The notes under the pieces are model-generated. The model was not told the origin of the DNA and did not search any database. It was given only the letters and a program-made list of their open reading frames with translations. From Labrys okinawensis (lineage in GTDB: Bacteria; Pseudomonadota; Alphaproteobacteria; Rhizobiales; Labraceae), in NCBI RefSeq assembly GCF_002982075.1, contig NZ_PUEJ01000003.1, forward strand, positions 310,001 through 374,000: DNA of 64,000 nucleotides, given 5' to 3'. The translations under genes were made by a program, and so were the position numbers. Numbering within the stretch: the first letter of the stretch is position 1; each line of letters starts with the position of its first letter. Positions 17,513 to 26,159 of the stretch are shown here, piece by piece.

Positions 17513-18789
17513 TGGAGGGCTCGCAGCTCATAGAGATGGAAGCCGCCATAGATGGCGGAGCGGTCGCGCGCGGTCCAGGCCCGGCACCGCTCGCGGTCAT
17601 AGGACCACCGCGCCAGCAGGTCGGCGGGAATGCGGCCCGGCAGCAGGCTTTCCTCGGCCGCGGTGCGGAAGATCACGCGGGCGCCGGGACGGGCCGTCCG
17701 GGTGATTTCGCTCCACAGCTTGGTGAGGATGACATCGGTCATCCAGTCCTGGGCGTCGAGCAGCACATAGGCGTCGAGACTGGCCGCCGGCTGGGCCTTG
17801 AGATGGTCGATCAAATTGACGTGGCGGACCTCGATGCGGTCGGCGCGCCCGCGCACGGCCTCATAGGCGGCCTGCTGGAGATAGGGCGGCACCGGCCCGT
17901 CGCCATCGGGCTTGTAGCCGCGGCCGAAGGCCTGCCAGGCGAAGTAATTGTCCTTGAGGTCGAAGTCGCAGGCCAGGCGCTCCAGCCTTTCGCGCAGCAC
18001 GTCGGCGATACCTTCGCCGTCGCCCGCGGCGCCGGCCAGGGCGTCATACTGCTCCGGCGGGATGCCGAGGCCGTAGAGCGAGGCCCTGCGACGGGTAAGC
18101 CATTTGATATGAGGGCGATCGAACAGGGGAGCGATGCGCTCGTCGAAGACGCGGCGCTGCTCGGCGAGGTCGCGGGCGGCGAGCAGGTCGGCCGGATCGA
18201 TGCGGTGCAGCCGCCCGATCAGATGTCCCAAGCCGATGAAACGGCCGAGCAGGCCGTAGCGATAGAGGTTCTTGCCGAAATAGCCGATGCGGCGGCGCCC
18301 GAGCAGGTCACGGCCGTCCCAATAGGCGCGTGTCTCGGCATCGAGATGGGTGCGCAGCGCCGTCTCGTAGATCGAAATGTTGCGGCGCTGCCCGGCTCGC
18401 GCAAAGAAATCGTAGAAGGCGGCATGATCGGGCAGGTGCCGGGCAGCCGCGATCTTGAGGCGGTTGAGTGCGATGTGGTGGCGGTTGAGATCGACGGCGG
18501 TGATCGCGGCCGGACCGGCCTTGAGATAGCTCATCACATTGCAGCCGCCCGAGGCGATGGCGACCAGCCGGTCGTCGGGCTTGAGAGCCAGCGCCTCCAT
18601 GTCGATCTCGGGATCTTCCCAGATCTGGGCATAGACGAGGCCGCTGAAAGCCAGGGTGAAGAGCCGGTCCTGCAAGCCACGCAGCGACAGCAGCCGATGG
18701 TGTTCGACGGCCTGCTTGACATGGCCGTTCCTTGGCTGGCGCTGACCCTTGGCTCGAGCTTGCGCCCCGATGCTGTTCACATCCGTCAT
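17509..18789 (-). CDS. btaA: SAM:diacylglycerol 3-amino-3-carboxypropyltransferase
   Basis: BtaA (426 residues) moves the aminocarboxypropyl group of S-adenosylmethionine onto diacylglycerol, the first step of DGTS betaine-lipid synthesis. This lipid replaces phosphatidylcholine-type lipids when phosphate is scarce. The motif YAQIWEDPEID (about residues 53-63), the SAM-binding IASGGCNVMSYL and the C-terminal VLLDAQDWMT are typical. AAAGGAG lies 9 bases before the ATG, and a near-perfect PHO box lies further upstream. Confidence 0.94.
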   Translation of the reverse strand: MTDVNSIGAQARAKGQRQPRNGHVKQAVEHHRLLSLRGLQDRLFTLAFSGLVYAQIWEDPEIDMEALALKPDDRLVAIASGGCNVMSYLKAGPAAITAVDLNRHHIALNRLKIAAARHLPDHAAFYDFFARAGQRRNISIYETALRTHLDAETRAYWDGRDLLGRRRIGYFGKNLYRYGLLGRFIGLGHLIGRLHRIDPADLLAARDLAEQRRVFDERIAPLFDRPHIKWLTRRRASLYGLGIPPEQYDALAGAAGDGEGIADVLRERLERLACDFDLKDNYFAWQAFGRGYKPDGDGPVPPYLQQAAYEAVRGRADRIEVRHVNLIDHLKAQPAASLDAYVLLDAQDWMTDVILTKLWSEITRTARPGARVIFRTAAEESLLPGRIPADLLARWSYDRERCRAWTARDRSAIYGGFHLYELRALH

Positions 18790-18850
18790 CCCCAGCCGCT
18801 CCTTTGTCGAATCCAGGTTGCGAGTTGGGAGTCGCGGATAAGACCTTGGG

Positions 18851-18868
18851 ATGACGGGGGGATGACAG
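18851..18868 (-). promoter_or_regulatory. PHO box before btaAB
   Basis: On the minus strand CTGTCAT (18868-18862), four C, then CCGTCAT (18857-18851): a match to the PhoB half-site pair with 11-base spacing and one change. It ends 62 bases before btaA. TTATCC lies about 10 bases further on as a possible -10. DGTS synthesis is known to be Pho-regulated in Sinorhizobium, so this fits. Confidence 0.8.
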
Positions 18869-18903
18869 GAGTGGGCTAAAGCGACGTGGAGGCGACGGAT
18901 CCG

Positions 18904-20571
18904 TCAGGCCGCACCCGTTGCCCCCACACGCTCCTGGCCGAGTGCCGCCGCCATCAGGGTCTGGGTATAGGCCTCGCGCGGCGCATCGAAGATCTGGGCG
19001 GTGGCGCCTTCCTCCACGATGCGGCCCTCCTTCATCACGACGACATAGTCGGACAAGGCCCTTACAACCGAAAGGTCGTGGCTGATGAAGAGGTAGGACA
19101 GGCCATGCGTCGCCTGCAGCTCGCGCAGCAGTTCGACGATCTGCTTCTGCACCGAGCGATCGAGCGCCGAGGTCGGCTCGTCCAGCACCACCACCTTGGG
19201 CTTGAGGATCATGGCGCGTGCGATGGCGATGCGCTGGCGCTGGCCGCCCGAGAATTCGTGCGGATAGCGGTTTCGCGCCATAGGATCGAGCCCGACCTCG
19301 GTCAGGGCCTGGACGGCCCGCCTGTCCCGCTCGGCAGCCGACAGGCCGGGCTCATGCACCCTCAAGCCTTCGGTGATGATGGATCCCACGGACATGCGGG
19401 GGGAAAGCGAGCCATAGGGGTCCTGGAACACCAGTTGCAGGGCTCGCCGCAGCGGGCGCATCTCGAGCACGCTCGCTCGCGAGATGTCCCGGCCATCGAA
19501 ACGGACGTTGCCTTGGGCGGAATTCATCCGCAGCAGGGCACGCCCCAGGGTCGACTTGCCCGACCCCGATTCCCCCACGATACCGATGGTCTGCCCCTGC
19601 TGCAGGCGCAGGGAAACATCATCCACCGCCTTCAGATCCATGGCCTTGTGGCCGCCGAACAGGCTGCCGCTGAGATGATAGGTGACCCGGATGTTGCGAC
19701 CCTCCAGCAGCACCGGGGCATCGGGGCGGGGCGGGTCCTTATGGCCCGACGGCTCGGCCGCCAGCAGCATCCTGGTGTAGTCGTGCCGGGGATTGTCGAA
19801 AACCTCCTGCGTGGTGCCGGTCTCCACCACCTCGCCGCGGCGCATGACATAGACACGATCGGCAAACCGCCGGACGATGTTGAGGTCGTGGCTGATGAAG
19901 ACGATTGACATGCCCAGGCGCTGCCGGAGCTCGGCGAGCAGGGACAGGATCTGCGCCTGCACGGTGACGTCGAGCGCGGTGGTCGGTTCGTCCGCGATCA
20001 GCAGGTCGGGATCGTTGGCGAGCGCCATGGCGATCATCACGCGCTGGCGCTGGCCACCCGACATCTCATGGGGATAGGCATCGACCCGCCGCTCGGGATG
20101 GGGAATGCCCACGAGCTTGAACAGCTCCACCACCTTCTTGCGGGCTTCCTTGTAGCTGCCGCCGCGGTGATGGACGATCGGCTCTGCCACCTGGCGCCCG
20201 ACCCTGTAGAGCGGGTCTAGCGAGGTCATCGGCTCCTGGAAGATCATGGTGATCTTGTCGCCGCGTATCTTGTTGAGCTCCTTCGCCGGCAGGCCGATCA
20301 ACTGCCTGCCGCGATATTTGGCCGATCCCCGCACCTGGCCGTTGCCGGCCAGCAGGCCCATCAGGGCCATCATGGTCTGGCTCTTGCCGGACCCCGATTC
20401 GCCCACGATGGCGACGGTCTCGCCGCGCTTCACCGTGAGGTCGATGCCCTTGACGGCCTTGACCGTCCCATCGGGGGTACTGAAGTCGACCTCCAGGCCG
20501 CTGACGTCGAGGAGGGTGTCGATCGTGCCCTGGTCCGAGAGTGTCTGTTGCATCGGGCTTCCCTTGAGCAA
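18904..20571 (-). CDS. Peptide ABC transporter, fused ATPases (OppD-OppF/YejF type)
   Basis: A 555-residue protein holding two ABC ATPase domains. Domain 1 (about residues 15-265) has Walker [11 protein letters not shown] and signature MSGGQRQR; domain 2 (about 290-545) has GESGSGKST and FSGGQRQR. Both Walker B motifs are intact ([17 protein letters not shown]). It powers the peptide or oligopeptide importer encoded just upstream in the same direction. A degenerate repeat lies before its AAGGGAAG ribosome site. Confidence 0.93.
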   Translation of the reverse strand: MLKGSPMQQTLSDQGTIDTLLDVSGLEVDFSTPDGTVKAVKGIDLTVKRGETVAIVGESGSGKSQTMMALMGLLAGNGQVRGSAKYRGRQLIGLPAKELNKIRGDKITMIFQEPMTSLDPLYRVGRQVAEPIVHHRGGSYKEARKKVVELFKLVGIPHPERRVDAYPHEMSGGQRQRVMIAMALANDPDLLIADEPTTALDVTVQAQILSLLAELRQRLGMSIVFISHDLNIVRRFADRVYVMRRGEVVETGTTQEVFDNPRHDYTRMLLAAEPSGHKDPPRPDAPVLLEGRNIRVTYHLSGSLFGGHKAMDLKAVDDVSLRLQQGQTIGIVGESGSGKSTLGRALLRMNSAQGNVRFDGRDISRASVLEMRPLRRALQLVFQDPYGSLSPRMSVGSIITEGLRVHEPGLSAAERDRRAVQALTEVGLDPMARNRYPHEFSGGQRQRIAIARAMILKPKVVVLDEPTSALDRSVQKQIVELLRELQATHGLSYLFISHDLSVVRALSDYVVVMKEGRIVEEGATAQIFDAPREAYTQTLMAAALGQERVGATGAA

Positions 20572-20670
20572 AATGCGGCTAGGCCGAACCGCCCCCGCGT
20601 TTTTTTAACGTGTTGATATCGGCAGCATTTTGCGGTTCAAAGTGCCTCCGTCTGAAAGAAAAACGCTCTA
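20566..20670. repeat. Degenerate member of the CTAG-ended repeat family between oppC and oppDF
   Basis: The gap between oppC and the fused ATPase gene starts with GAGCAAAATGCGG, as seen at the end of the copy near 54137. It ends with AACGCTCTAG, whose CTA gives the TAG stop of oppC. The centre (GGTTCAAAGTGCCTCCG) also resembles 28340-28365. The copy is too diverged to align base by base. Confidence 0.4.
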
Positions 20671-21792
20671 GCGATCCTTAGGGTCGAAGGCGTCGCGCAG
20701 GCCGTCGCCGATGAAATTGAGGCAGAACAGGGTGGTGACCAGGAAAATGGCCGGGCAGATCAGGAGGTAGGGGGCCGCCTCCATGGAATCGGCGCCTTCC
20801 TTGATCAGCGCGCCCCAGCTGGTGAGCGGCGCCTGCACGCCGAGGCCCAGGAAGGAGAGGAAGCTCTCGAGCAGGATGATGCGGGGGATGCGCACCGTCA
20901 GGAACACCAGCACCGGGCTCAGCGTGTTGGGAATGATGTGGCGGCGGATCACCGCCCCTTCGCTGAGCCCCAGGGCATGGGCCGCCGAGATGAAGTCGCG
21001 CCGCTTCAGCGACAGGGTCTGGCCCCGCACGATACGGGCCATGTCCAGCCATTCGATGGCGCCGATGGCGACGAAGATCAGCCAGAAGTCGCGCCCGAAG
21101 GAGGCCACCAGCAGGATGACGAAGAACATGAACGGGAGCGAATAGAGAATCTCGACGAAGCGCATCATCAGATTGTCGGTGCGCCCGCCGATATAGCCCG
21201 ACACGGCGCCATAGGTGACGCCGATGACGAGACTGACCAGGCTGGCGAGCAGACCGACGAGCAGCGAGACCTGGCCGCCGATCATGATACGGGTCATGAG
21301 ATCGCGGCCATTGCCATCCGTGCCCAGCAGGAAATACTGGCCATTGATGTCGCCCTGCATGACGACCGTGCGGCCATCGTCGCGGGTTTCGCTGACCTTG
21401 GTGTTCCGGAACTCGTCGATGCGGTCGACATAGCGGGTGGCGCGCGGATCGATTGCCCGGCTCGACGTCAATGTCGCCGTGAACTGGGTGCCCGAAGTTT
21501 CGAAGGACTGCACCTGCAGACGGGCCTGGGAAGCCGCCCGCTTCATGGCCTCCTCGAGCGTGGCGTGCTTGGGATAGGGCGAGAGGCTGGGGGGAACCTT
21601 GACGTAGGATCCATAGACCTGGTCGTAGCCATGGGGCGAGAAGAACGGGCCCAGCACGGAAAAGAGCACGATGGCCGTAAACACGAACAGGCTGACCATG
21701 GCGGCCTTGTTGCGGCGAAGGCGCAGCCAGGCAAGTTCGAAAAGGCTGCGGCTGCGGGGGAGCGTATCAGGAGCCAGGATTGTCTCAGTCAT
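20668..21792 (-). CDS. oppC: Peptide ABC transporter permease (OppC/DppC type)
   Basis: A 374-residue permease from the ATG at 21792. The first membrane segment (MVSLFVFTAIVLFSVLGPFF) is followed by a periplasmic insert of about 110 residues, usual for OppC of this group, and then the BPD-transport domain (GGQVSLLVGLLASLV onward). The coupling loop is near SAAHALGLSEGAVIRRHIIPN. The start lies inside the oppB end (8-base overlap ATGACTGA). The stop TAG is provided by a repeat end. A longer start at 21819 is possible but lies deeper in oppB. Confidence 0.92.
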   Translation of the reverse strand: MTETILAPDTLPRSRSLFELAWLRLRRNKAAMVSLFVFTAIVLFSVLGPFFSPHGYDQVYGSYVKVPPSLSPYPKHATLEEAMKRAASQARLQVQSFETSGTQFTATLTSSRAIDPRATRYVDRIDEFRNTKVSETRDDGRTVVMQGDINGQYFLLGTDGNGRDLMTRIMIGGQVSLLVGLLASLVSLVIGVTYGAVSGYIGGRTDNLMMRFVEILYSLPFMFFVILLVASFGRDFWLIFVAIGAIEWLDMARIVRGQTLSLKRRDFISAAHALGLSEGAVIRRHIIPNTLSPVLVFLTVRIPRIILLESFLSFLGLGVQAPLTSWGALIKEGADSMEAAPYLLICPAIFLVTTLFCLNFIGDGLRDAFDPKDR

Positions 21793-22708
21793 GGCGCACC
21801 CTCGGATCGAGCCAGGCATAGATGAGGTCGACGATCAGGTTGAAGACGATGATGAAGACCGAAACCAGCACCACGGTCCCCATCACCAGCGTGTAGTCGC
21901 GGTTGAGGGCGCCCTCGACGAAATCCTTGCCGACACCGGGAATGCCGAAGACCTTCTCGACCACCACCGAACCCGTCAGCAGCGAGGCGGCGGCGGGAGC
22001 AAGATAGGTGACGATCGGCAGGATGCCGGCGCGCATCGCATGGGCAATGATGGTCAGCTTGGCGGGCAGGCCATAAGCCTTGGCTGTGCGGATATGGTCG
22101 GCATGCAGGGCTTCCAGCATGGAGCCGCGCATCAGGCGGGCAAAGGTCGCCAGCTCCGGCAGCGCCAGCGTGATCATCGGCAGCAGCAAATAACTGAACG
22201 AACCGTCGCCCCAGCTTCCGGTCGGCAGCCAATGCAGGATTTGTCCGAAGACGAGGGCAAGGACCGGGCCGATGACGAAATTGGGAATGGTGATGCCGAT
22301 ATTGCCGATCGCGGTTACGGCAACATCCACAATCGAATTCTGGCGCAGCGCAGCAATGGTTCCGATCAGAATCCCGCCGACGACCGCCAGGAGCAGCGCC
22401 ATACTGCCGAGCTGCAAGGAATATGGCAGTTTTTGGAGTATGATTTCAGAGACCGTATAGTCGCGATAGACATAGCTGGGGCCAAAATCGCCGTGCAATA
22501 CGTTCCAGATGTAGCTTAGATATTGTTGCCATACCGGGTCATCGAGATGATAGACCCGGTTGAGGTTTTCCATGGTCTGCGGCGGCAGGGGGCGGGCGAG
22601 ATTGAAAGGCCCCCCCGGCACCTGGCGCATCAGGAAAAAGGAGAGCGTGACGATCACGAAAAGGGTCGGGATCGCGCTCGCCAGACGCTTCAGCACGAAT
22701 GAAAGCAT
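21785..22708 (-). CDS. oppB: Peptide ABC transporter permease (OppB/DppB type)
   Basis: A 307-residue permease with about six membrane segments, starting with the classic MLSFVLKRLASAIPTLFVI. The DppB-type EAL-containing coupling loop reads MLEALHADHIRTAKAYGLP. It follows oppA after a stem-loop and overlaps oppC by 8 bases. Peptide uptake is the family assignment; the exact substrate cannot be read from the sequence. Confidence 0.93.
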   Translation of the reverse strand: MLSFVLKRLASAIPTLFVIVTLSFFLMRQVPGGPFNLARPLPPQTMENLNRVYHLDDPVWQQYLSYIWNVLHGDFGPSYVYRDYTVSEIILQKLPYSLQLGSMALLLAVVGGILIGTIAALRQNSIVDVAVTAIGNIGITIPNFVIGPVLALVFGQILHWLPTGSWGDGSFSYLLLPMITLALPELATFARLMRGSMLEALHADHIRTAKAYGLPAKLTIIAHAMRAGILPIVTYLAPAAASLLTGSVVVEKVFGIPGVGKDFVEGALNRDYTLVMGTVVLVSVFIIVFNLIVDLIYAWLDPRVRHD

Positions 22709-22787
22709 GACATTGCCTCGGATTGGCTGTCCGCGAAGCGTTCAGGCCCGGCATCAGCGAGGCGAGCACGCTTCTCCAGCCGTGGAT

Positions 22788-22819
22788 GAGAGGCAGGAGG
22801 GCGGGCCTCCTGCCGTCTC
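22788..22819 (-). promoter_or_regulatory. Intercistronic stem-loop after oppA
   Basis: GGCAGGAGG (22792-22800) and CCTCCTGCC (22806-22814) form a perfect 9-base stem with a 5-base loop, extended by GAGA/TCTC outside. It lies between oppA and oppB with no T-run, like the stem-loop after phnD, and may protect the oppA message. Confidence 0.65.
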
Positions 22820-22831
22820 ACATGCGGCATT

Positions 22832-24424
22832 TCATTCCTTGGTGAGGAAACGCGTGCCGTGGTGGTTGGCGAGGTTGTCGTGCCAGCCCTTGATCTTTTT
22901 GGAGACCAGCCAGGGATCGTTATAGACCAGCAGAGGCGTGACGGAGGCGTCGCGCAGCAGCATGGCTTCCGCGTCGTGCAGGATCTGCATGCGCTTGGCC
23001 ACATCCCGTTCGGTGAAGGACTTGGCCATCAGGGCATCGAATTCGGGATTGTTGTAGTGACCGTAGTTGAAGACCTTGTTGGTGGAGACGCCCAGGGTCA
23101 GGAAGTTCTCCGGATCGGCATAGTCCGCGACCCAGCCGGCCCGGGTGACGTCGAAGCTGTTGCCTTGCTGCAGATAGGCGTAGTGGGATTTGAGATCGGA
23201 ATTGAGCATGGTGACCTCGGCGCCGAGGCCCTTCCACATGTCGGCGATCGCCGTGGCGACCTTCTTCCAATTCTCGTTGGTGTTGTAGCGGATCTCGATC
23301 TTGAGCGGCTTGCCGCCCGGCCCGTAGCCAGCTTCCTTCAGGAGCTCCTTGGCCTTGTCCTCGCGGTCGAGCTGAGGCGTGTCGGCGAAATCGGCCTTGG
23401 CCGGCGTGTAGTTGGCGATACCCTCCGGGATCCAGCTGTAGAGCGGCTGATAGACACCGTTCAGCACCTCATTGGCCAGGAAGTCACGGTCGATCGCCAT
23501 GGCGAAGGCTCGTCGAACCCGGATGTCGTCAAAGGGCGGCTTGCGGGTGTCGAAGGCGTAATATTCGCTCGACGTCGATGGCGAGACGTGAACCTCGTCG
23601 CCGACCTTTTCCTGCAGGAACTTGCGCTGATCGGCCTGGAATTGATAGGCGAGGTCGAGTTCCCCGGCCAGGAAGCGGCGCTGGATGGCGGCTTGGTCCT
23701 CGCTCGGATAGGCGACGACGCGATCGATCTTCACATTGGCCGCGCCCCAGTAGTTGGGGTTCTTGACGAAGGTGAGGTGATCGCCGGGCACCTGCTCGGT
23801 GACCATATAGGCGCCGTTCGACACCAGCTTGCCCGCCTTGGCGAAATCGCGGCCATATTTCTCGACATTGGCCTTGTTCACCGGCACGACGCTTTGATGC
23901 GTCAGGAGTTCGGGAAAGAACGGGATGGGGCTTTCCAGGGTGATTTCCAGCGTGCCGGCATCGATGGCCTTGACGCCGAGTGTATCGGGCGCCGCCTTGC
24001 CGGTGTTCACCGCCTGGGCGTTCTTGATCGGATAGGCGAGGCTGGCATATTCGCCGGCTTCCTTGGGATCGAGATTGCGCCGGAAGCTATAGACGAAATC
24101 GTCCGCCGTGACCGGATCGCCGTTCGACCACTTGGCGTTGGATCTCAATTTGAAGGTGTAGACGAGCCCGTCCGGCGAGACCGTCCAGCTTTCGGCAACG
24201 CCGGGAACCACCTTGCCGCTGCCGTCATAGGAGGTGAGCCCCTCGTAAAGGTCGTCGATGATGAACTGCTCGATATTGGTGGTGGTGTGGATGGGATCGA
24301 GCGATTGAGGTTCGCCGCCCAGACCCTTGTTCAGCACGGTTTCGGCCGAGGCCGACAAGGCCGTGCCGCTGAGCAAGCCCACGGCGAGCAATGCGCCGAA
24401 CAAACGCGTTTTCAAGGCTGTCAT
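22832..24424 (-). CDS. oppA: Peptide ABC transporter substrate-binding protein (OppA type)
   Basis: A 530-residue SBP_bac_5 protein from the ATG at 24424. It has a signal peptide (RLFGALLAVGLLSGTALSASA) and the mature start ETVLNKGLGGEPQSLDPIHTT. The family signature AESWTVSPDGLVYTFKLR follows at about residue 95. It is the first gene of the oppABC-DF unit. The length and GGEPQSLDP start match OppA/MppA-like oligopeptide receptors. Confidence 0.92.
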   Translation of the reverse strand: MTALKTRLFGALLAVGLLSGTALSASAETVLNKGLGGEPQSLDPIHTTTNIEQFIIDDLYEGLTSYDGSGKVVPGVAESWTVSPDGLVYTFKLRSNAKWSNGDPVTADDFVYSFRRNLDPKEAGEYASLAYPIKNAQAVNTGKAAPDTLGVKAIDAGTLEITLESPIPFFPELLTHQSVVPVNKANVEKYGRDFAKAGKLVSNGAYMVTEQVPGDHLTFVKNPNYWGAANVKIDRVVAYPSEDQAAIQRRFLAGELDLAYQFQADQRKFLQEKVGDEVHVSPSTSSEYYAFDTRKPPFDDIRVRRAFAMAIDRDFLANEVLNGVYQPLYSWIPEGIANYTPAKADFADTPQLDREDKAKELLKEAGYGPGGKPLKIEIRYNTNENWKKVATAIADMWKGLGAEVTMLNSDLKSHYAYLQQGNSFDVTRAGWVADYADPENFLTLGVSTNKVFNYGHYNNPEFDALMAKSFTERDVAKRMQILHDAEAMLLRDASVTPLLVYNDPWLVSKKIKGWHDNLANHHGTRFLTKE

Positions 24425-24850
24425 TCTGATGTCCCCTCTGAAGCCAGTTGTTCCGGCTATTGGTTGAAGGCCGGCAGTAAAGGCCCTCGCATTCGCTACG
24501 GCAACCCGCGATTTTCGACGGGGAGAGGAAGGGTAGAGCTGCTCGGCCCGCGTGCAGGGGGATAGTATGGCGAGCGGTATAGTGATCGTCTGAAAATTGC
24601 GAATAGCCGGGACACGACGCAATATTCGTCATAACCGACCGCGCTTTGTGTCCCTCGCATTGCGGAGACTGATGGAATTCAGCTCTGGCTGAAATATGGG
24701 GATAAGCCGTGCACAACCTGGCCGCGAGGAGCGCGACAGGAGCCGGGCATTGCCGAGCGCTGCGCAAATGGGAGCATGCTCAGCGCTTCTTCCGGGTGTT
24801 GCGGATAAGATGCCCATAGGCGCCAACTTAGTGGAGTTTGGCGCGTGTCT
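24425..24850. other. Non-coding region upstream of oppA
   Basis: About 425 bases with no convincing gene. It must carry the oppA promoter, but I see no clear -35/-10 pair or dyad. Local AT content rises around 24560-24700. A palindromic repeat follows directly at 24851. Confidence 0.5.
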
Positions 24851-24932
24851 GGTGGGTCGATCTCCAGATCGACCATCCTGGAAACGCCGTGCTTGCAGGG
24901 TGGGAAAATTCCGATCTGGAGATCGGCACACC
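24851..24932. repeat. Palindromic repeat, GATCTNNAGATC family, copy 2
   Basis: Two small palindromes, 24855-24874 (GGTCGATCT, CC, AGATCGACC) and 24911-24926 (CCGATCT, GG, AGATCGG), are inverted copies of each other and can pair as an outer stem. Compared with copy 1 at 9912, the two central bases are changed as a complementary set (TC/GA there, CC/GG here). The middle keeps TGGAA..CCG..CTTGC in both copies. Confidence 0.8.
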
Positions 24933-25033
24933 GCGTTTCGGGCGCCTCTACTCGCTAAGTCGGGCTATGAGCAAGATGCCCGTGCACCCCGAATGCGTCG
25001 CCGCCGTTAGGCCGGATTCAGAGCCGCGCCCGA

Positions 25034-26002
25034 TCAGTTGAACAGGCTGGAAACGCTCTCTTCATGCGCGGTGCGGCCGATGGCTTCGCCGATGAGCGGC
25101 GCGATCGAGATGACGCGGATGTTCTGGGCCACGCGTACCGCCTCGGTCGGCATGATCGAGTCGGTGATCACCAATTCGCGCAGCTTGGAGGAGGCGATAC
25201 GGGCGACTGCGCCGCCCGAAAGCACGCCATGGGTGATATAGGCCAGCACGTCCTTGGCGCCGCGCTCCAGCAAGGCCTCGGCGGCGTTCACCAGCGTGCC
25301 GCCGGAATCGATGATGTCGTCGATCAGGATGCAGGTGCGGCCCTTGACGTCGCCGATCACGTTCATGACCTCGCTCTCGCCGGCGCGCTCGCGGCGCTTG
25401 TCGACGATGGCGAGAGGGGCATCGATGCGCTTGGCGAGAGCGCGGGCGCGCACCACGCCGCCGACGTCGGGCGAGACCACCATGAGCTTGTCCAGCTCCA
25501 TGCGGGCCTTGATGTCTCGCTCCATCACCGGTGCGGCAAAAAGATTGTCGGTGGGAATGTCGAAGAAGCCCTGGATCTGCCCGGCATGCAGGTCGAGGGT
25601 CAGCACCCGGTCGGCGCCGGCATGGGTGATCAGGTTGGCGACCAGCTTGGCCGAGATCGGCGTGCGGCCGGAAGCGCGGCGATCCTGCCGGGCATAGCCG
25701 AAATAGGGGATCACCGCCGTGATGCGCCGGGCCGAGGAGCGGCGCAGGGCATCGGTGATGATCAGCAGCTCCATCAGATGGTCGTTGGTGGGGAAGGAGG
25801 TCGACTGGATGACGAAGACGTCCGCACCGCGGACATTTTCCTGAATCTCGACGAAGATCTCCATGTCGGCGAACCGCCGCACCGAGCACTTGGTCAGAGG
25901 GGTCTTCAGATAGGTCGCAATCGATTCGGCCAGTGCACGATTCGAATTGCCGGCGACGAGCTTGATCTCGCCCGAACCGTGGCCCCTGTCACCTGCCGCC
26001 AT
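25034..26002 (-). CDS. prs: Ribose-phosphate pyrophosphokinase
   Basis: Prs (322 residues from the ATG at 26002) makes PRPP from ribose 5-phosphate and ATP for nucleotide, histidine and tryptophan synthesis. The ATP loop [16 protein letters not shown], the flexible region [10 protein letters not shown] and the PRPP loop [14 protein letters not shown] are all intact. It is a single gene here. An extended start at 26062 has no support. Confidence 0.97.
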   Translation of the reverse strand: MAAGDRGHGSGEIKLVAGNSNRALAESIATYLKTPLTKCSVRRFADMEIFVEIQENVRGADVFVIQSTSFPTNDHLMELLIITDALRRSSARRITAVIPYFGYARQDRRASGRTPISAKLVANLITHAGADRVLTLDLHAGQIQGFFDIPTDNLFAAPVMERDIKARMELDKLMVVSPDVGGVVRARALAKRIDAPLAIVDKRRERAGESEVMNVIGDVKGRTCILIDDIIDSGGTLVNAAEALLERGAKDVLAYITHGVLSGGAVARIASSKLRELVITDSIMPTEAVRVAQNIRVISIAPLIGEAIGRTAHEESVSSLFN

Positions 26003-26159
26003 GAAGCCGGCTCCCACTTTGAGAAAAATGCACCCGGCTCTTAGCAATTGACCGCCCCGCATACAATGGGGGCGTCACAAGGAGTTCACACTTGCATGGC
26101 TGGAATGCGTGCAGATTGGGATGATTTTCCGCTGTTCCGGTGCCCGGATGCCATCCGGA

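Noticed and set aside
22859-24565. A long plus-strand open frame opposite oppA
   Set aside because: It mirrors oppA codon by codon and encodes no recognisable protein; long antisense frames are expected at this GC content.
24700-24850. A riboswitch or small RNA upstream of prs or oppA
   Set aside because: Several short hairpins are possible, but no known riboswitch core or promoter-terminator pair could be recognised.
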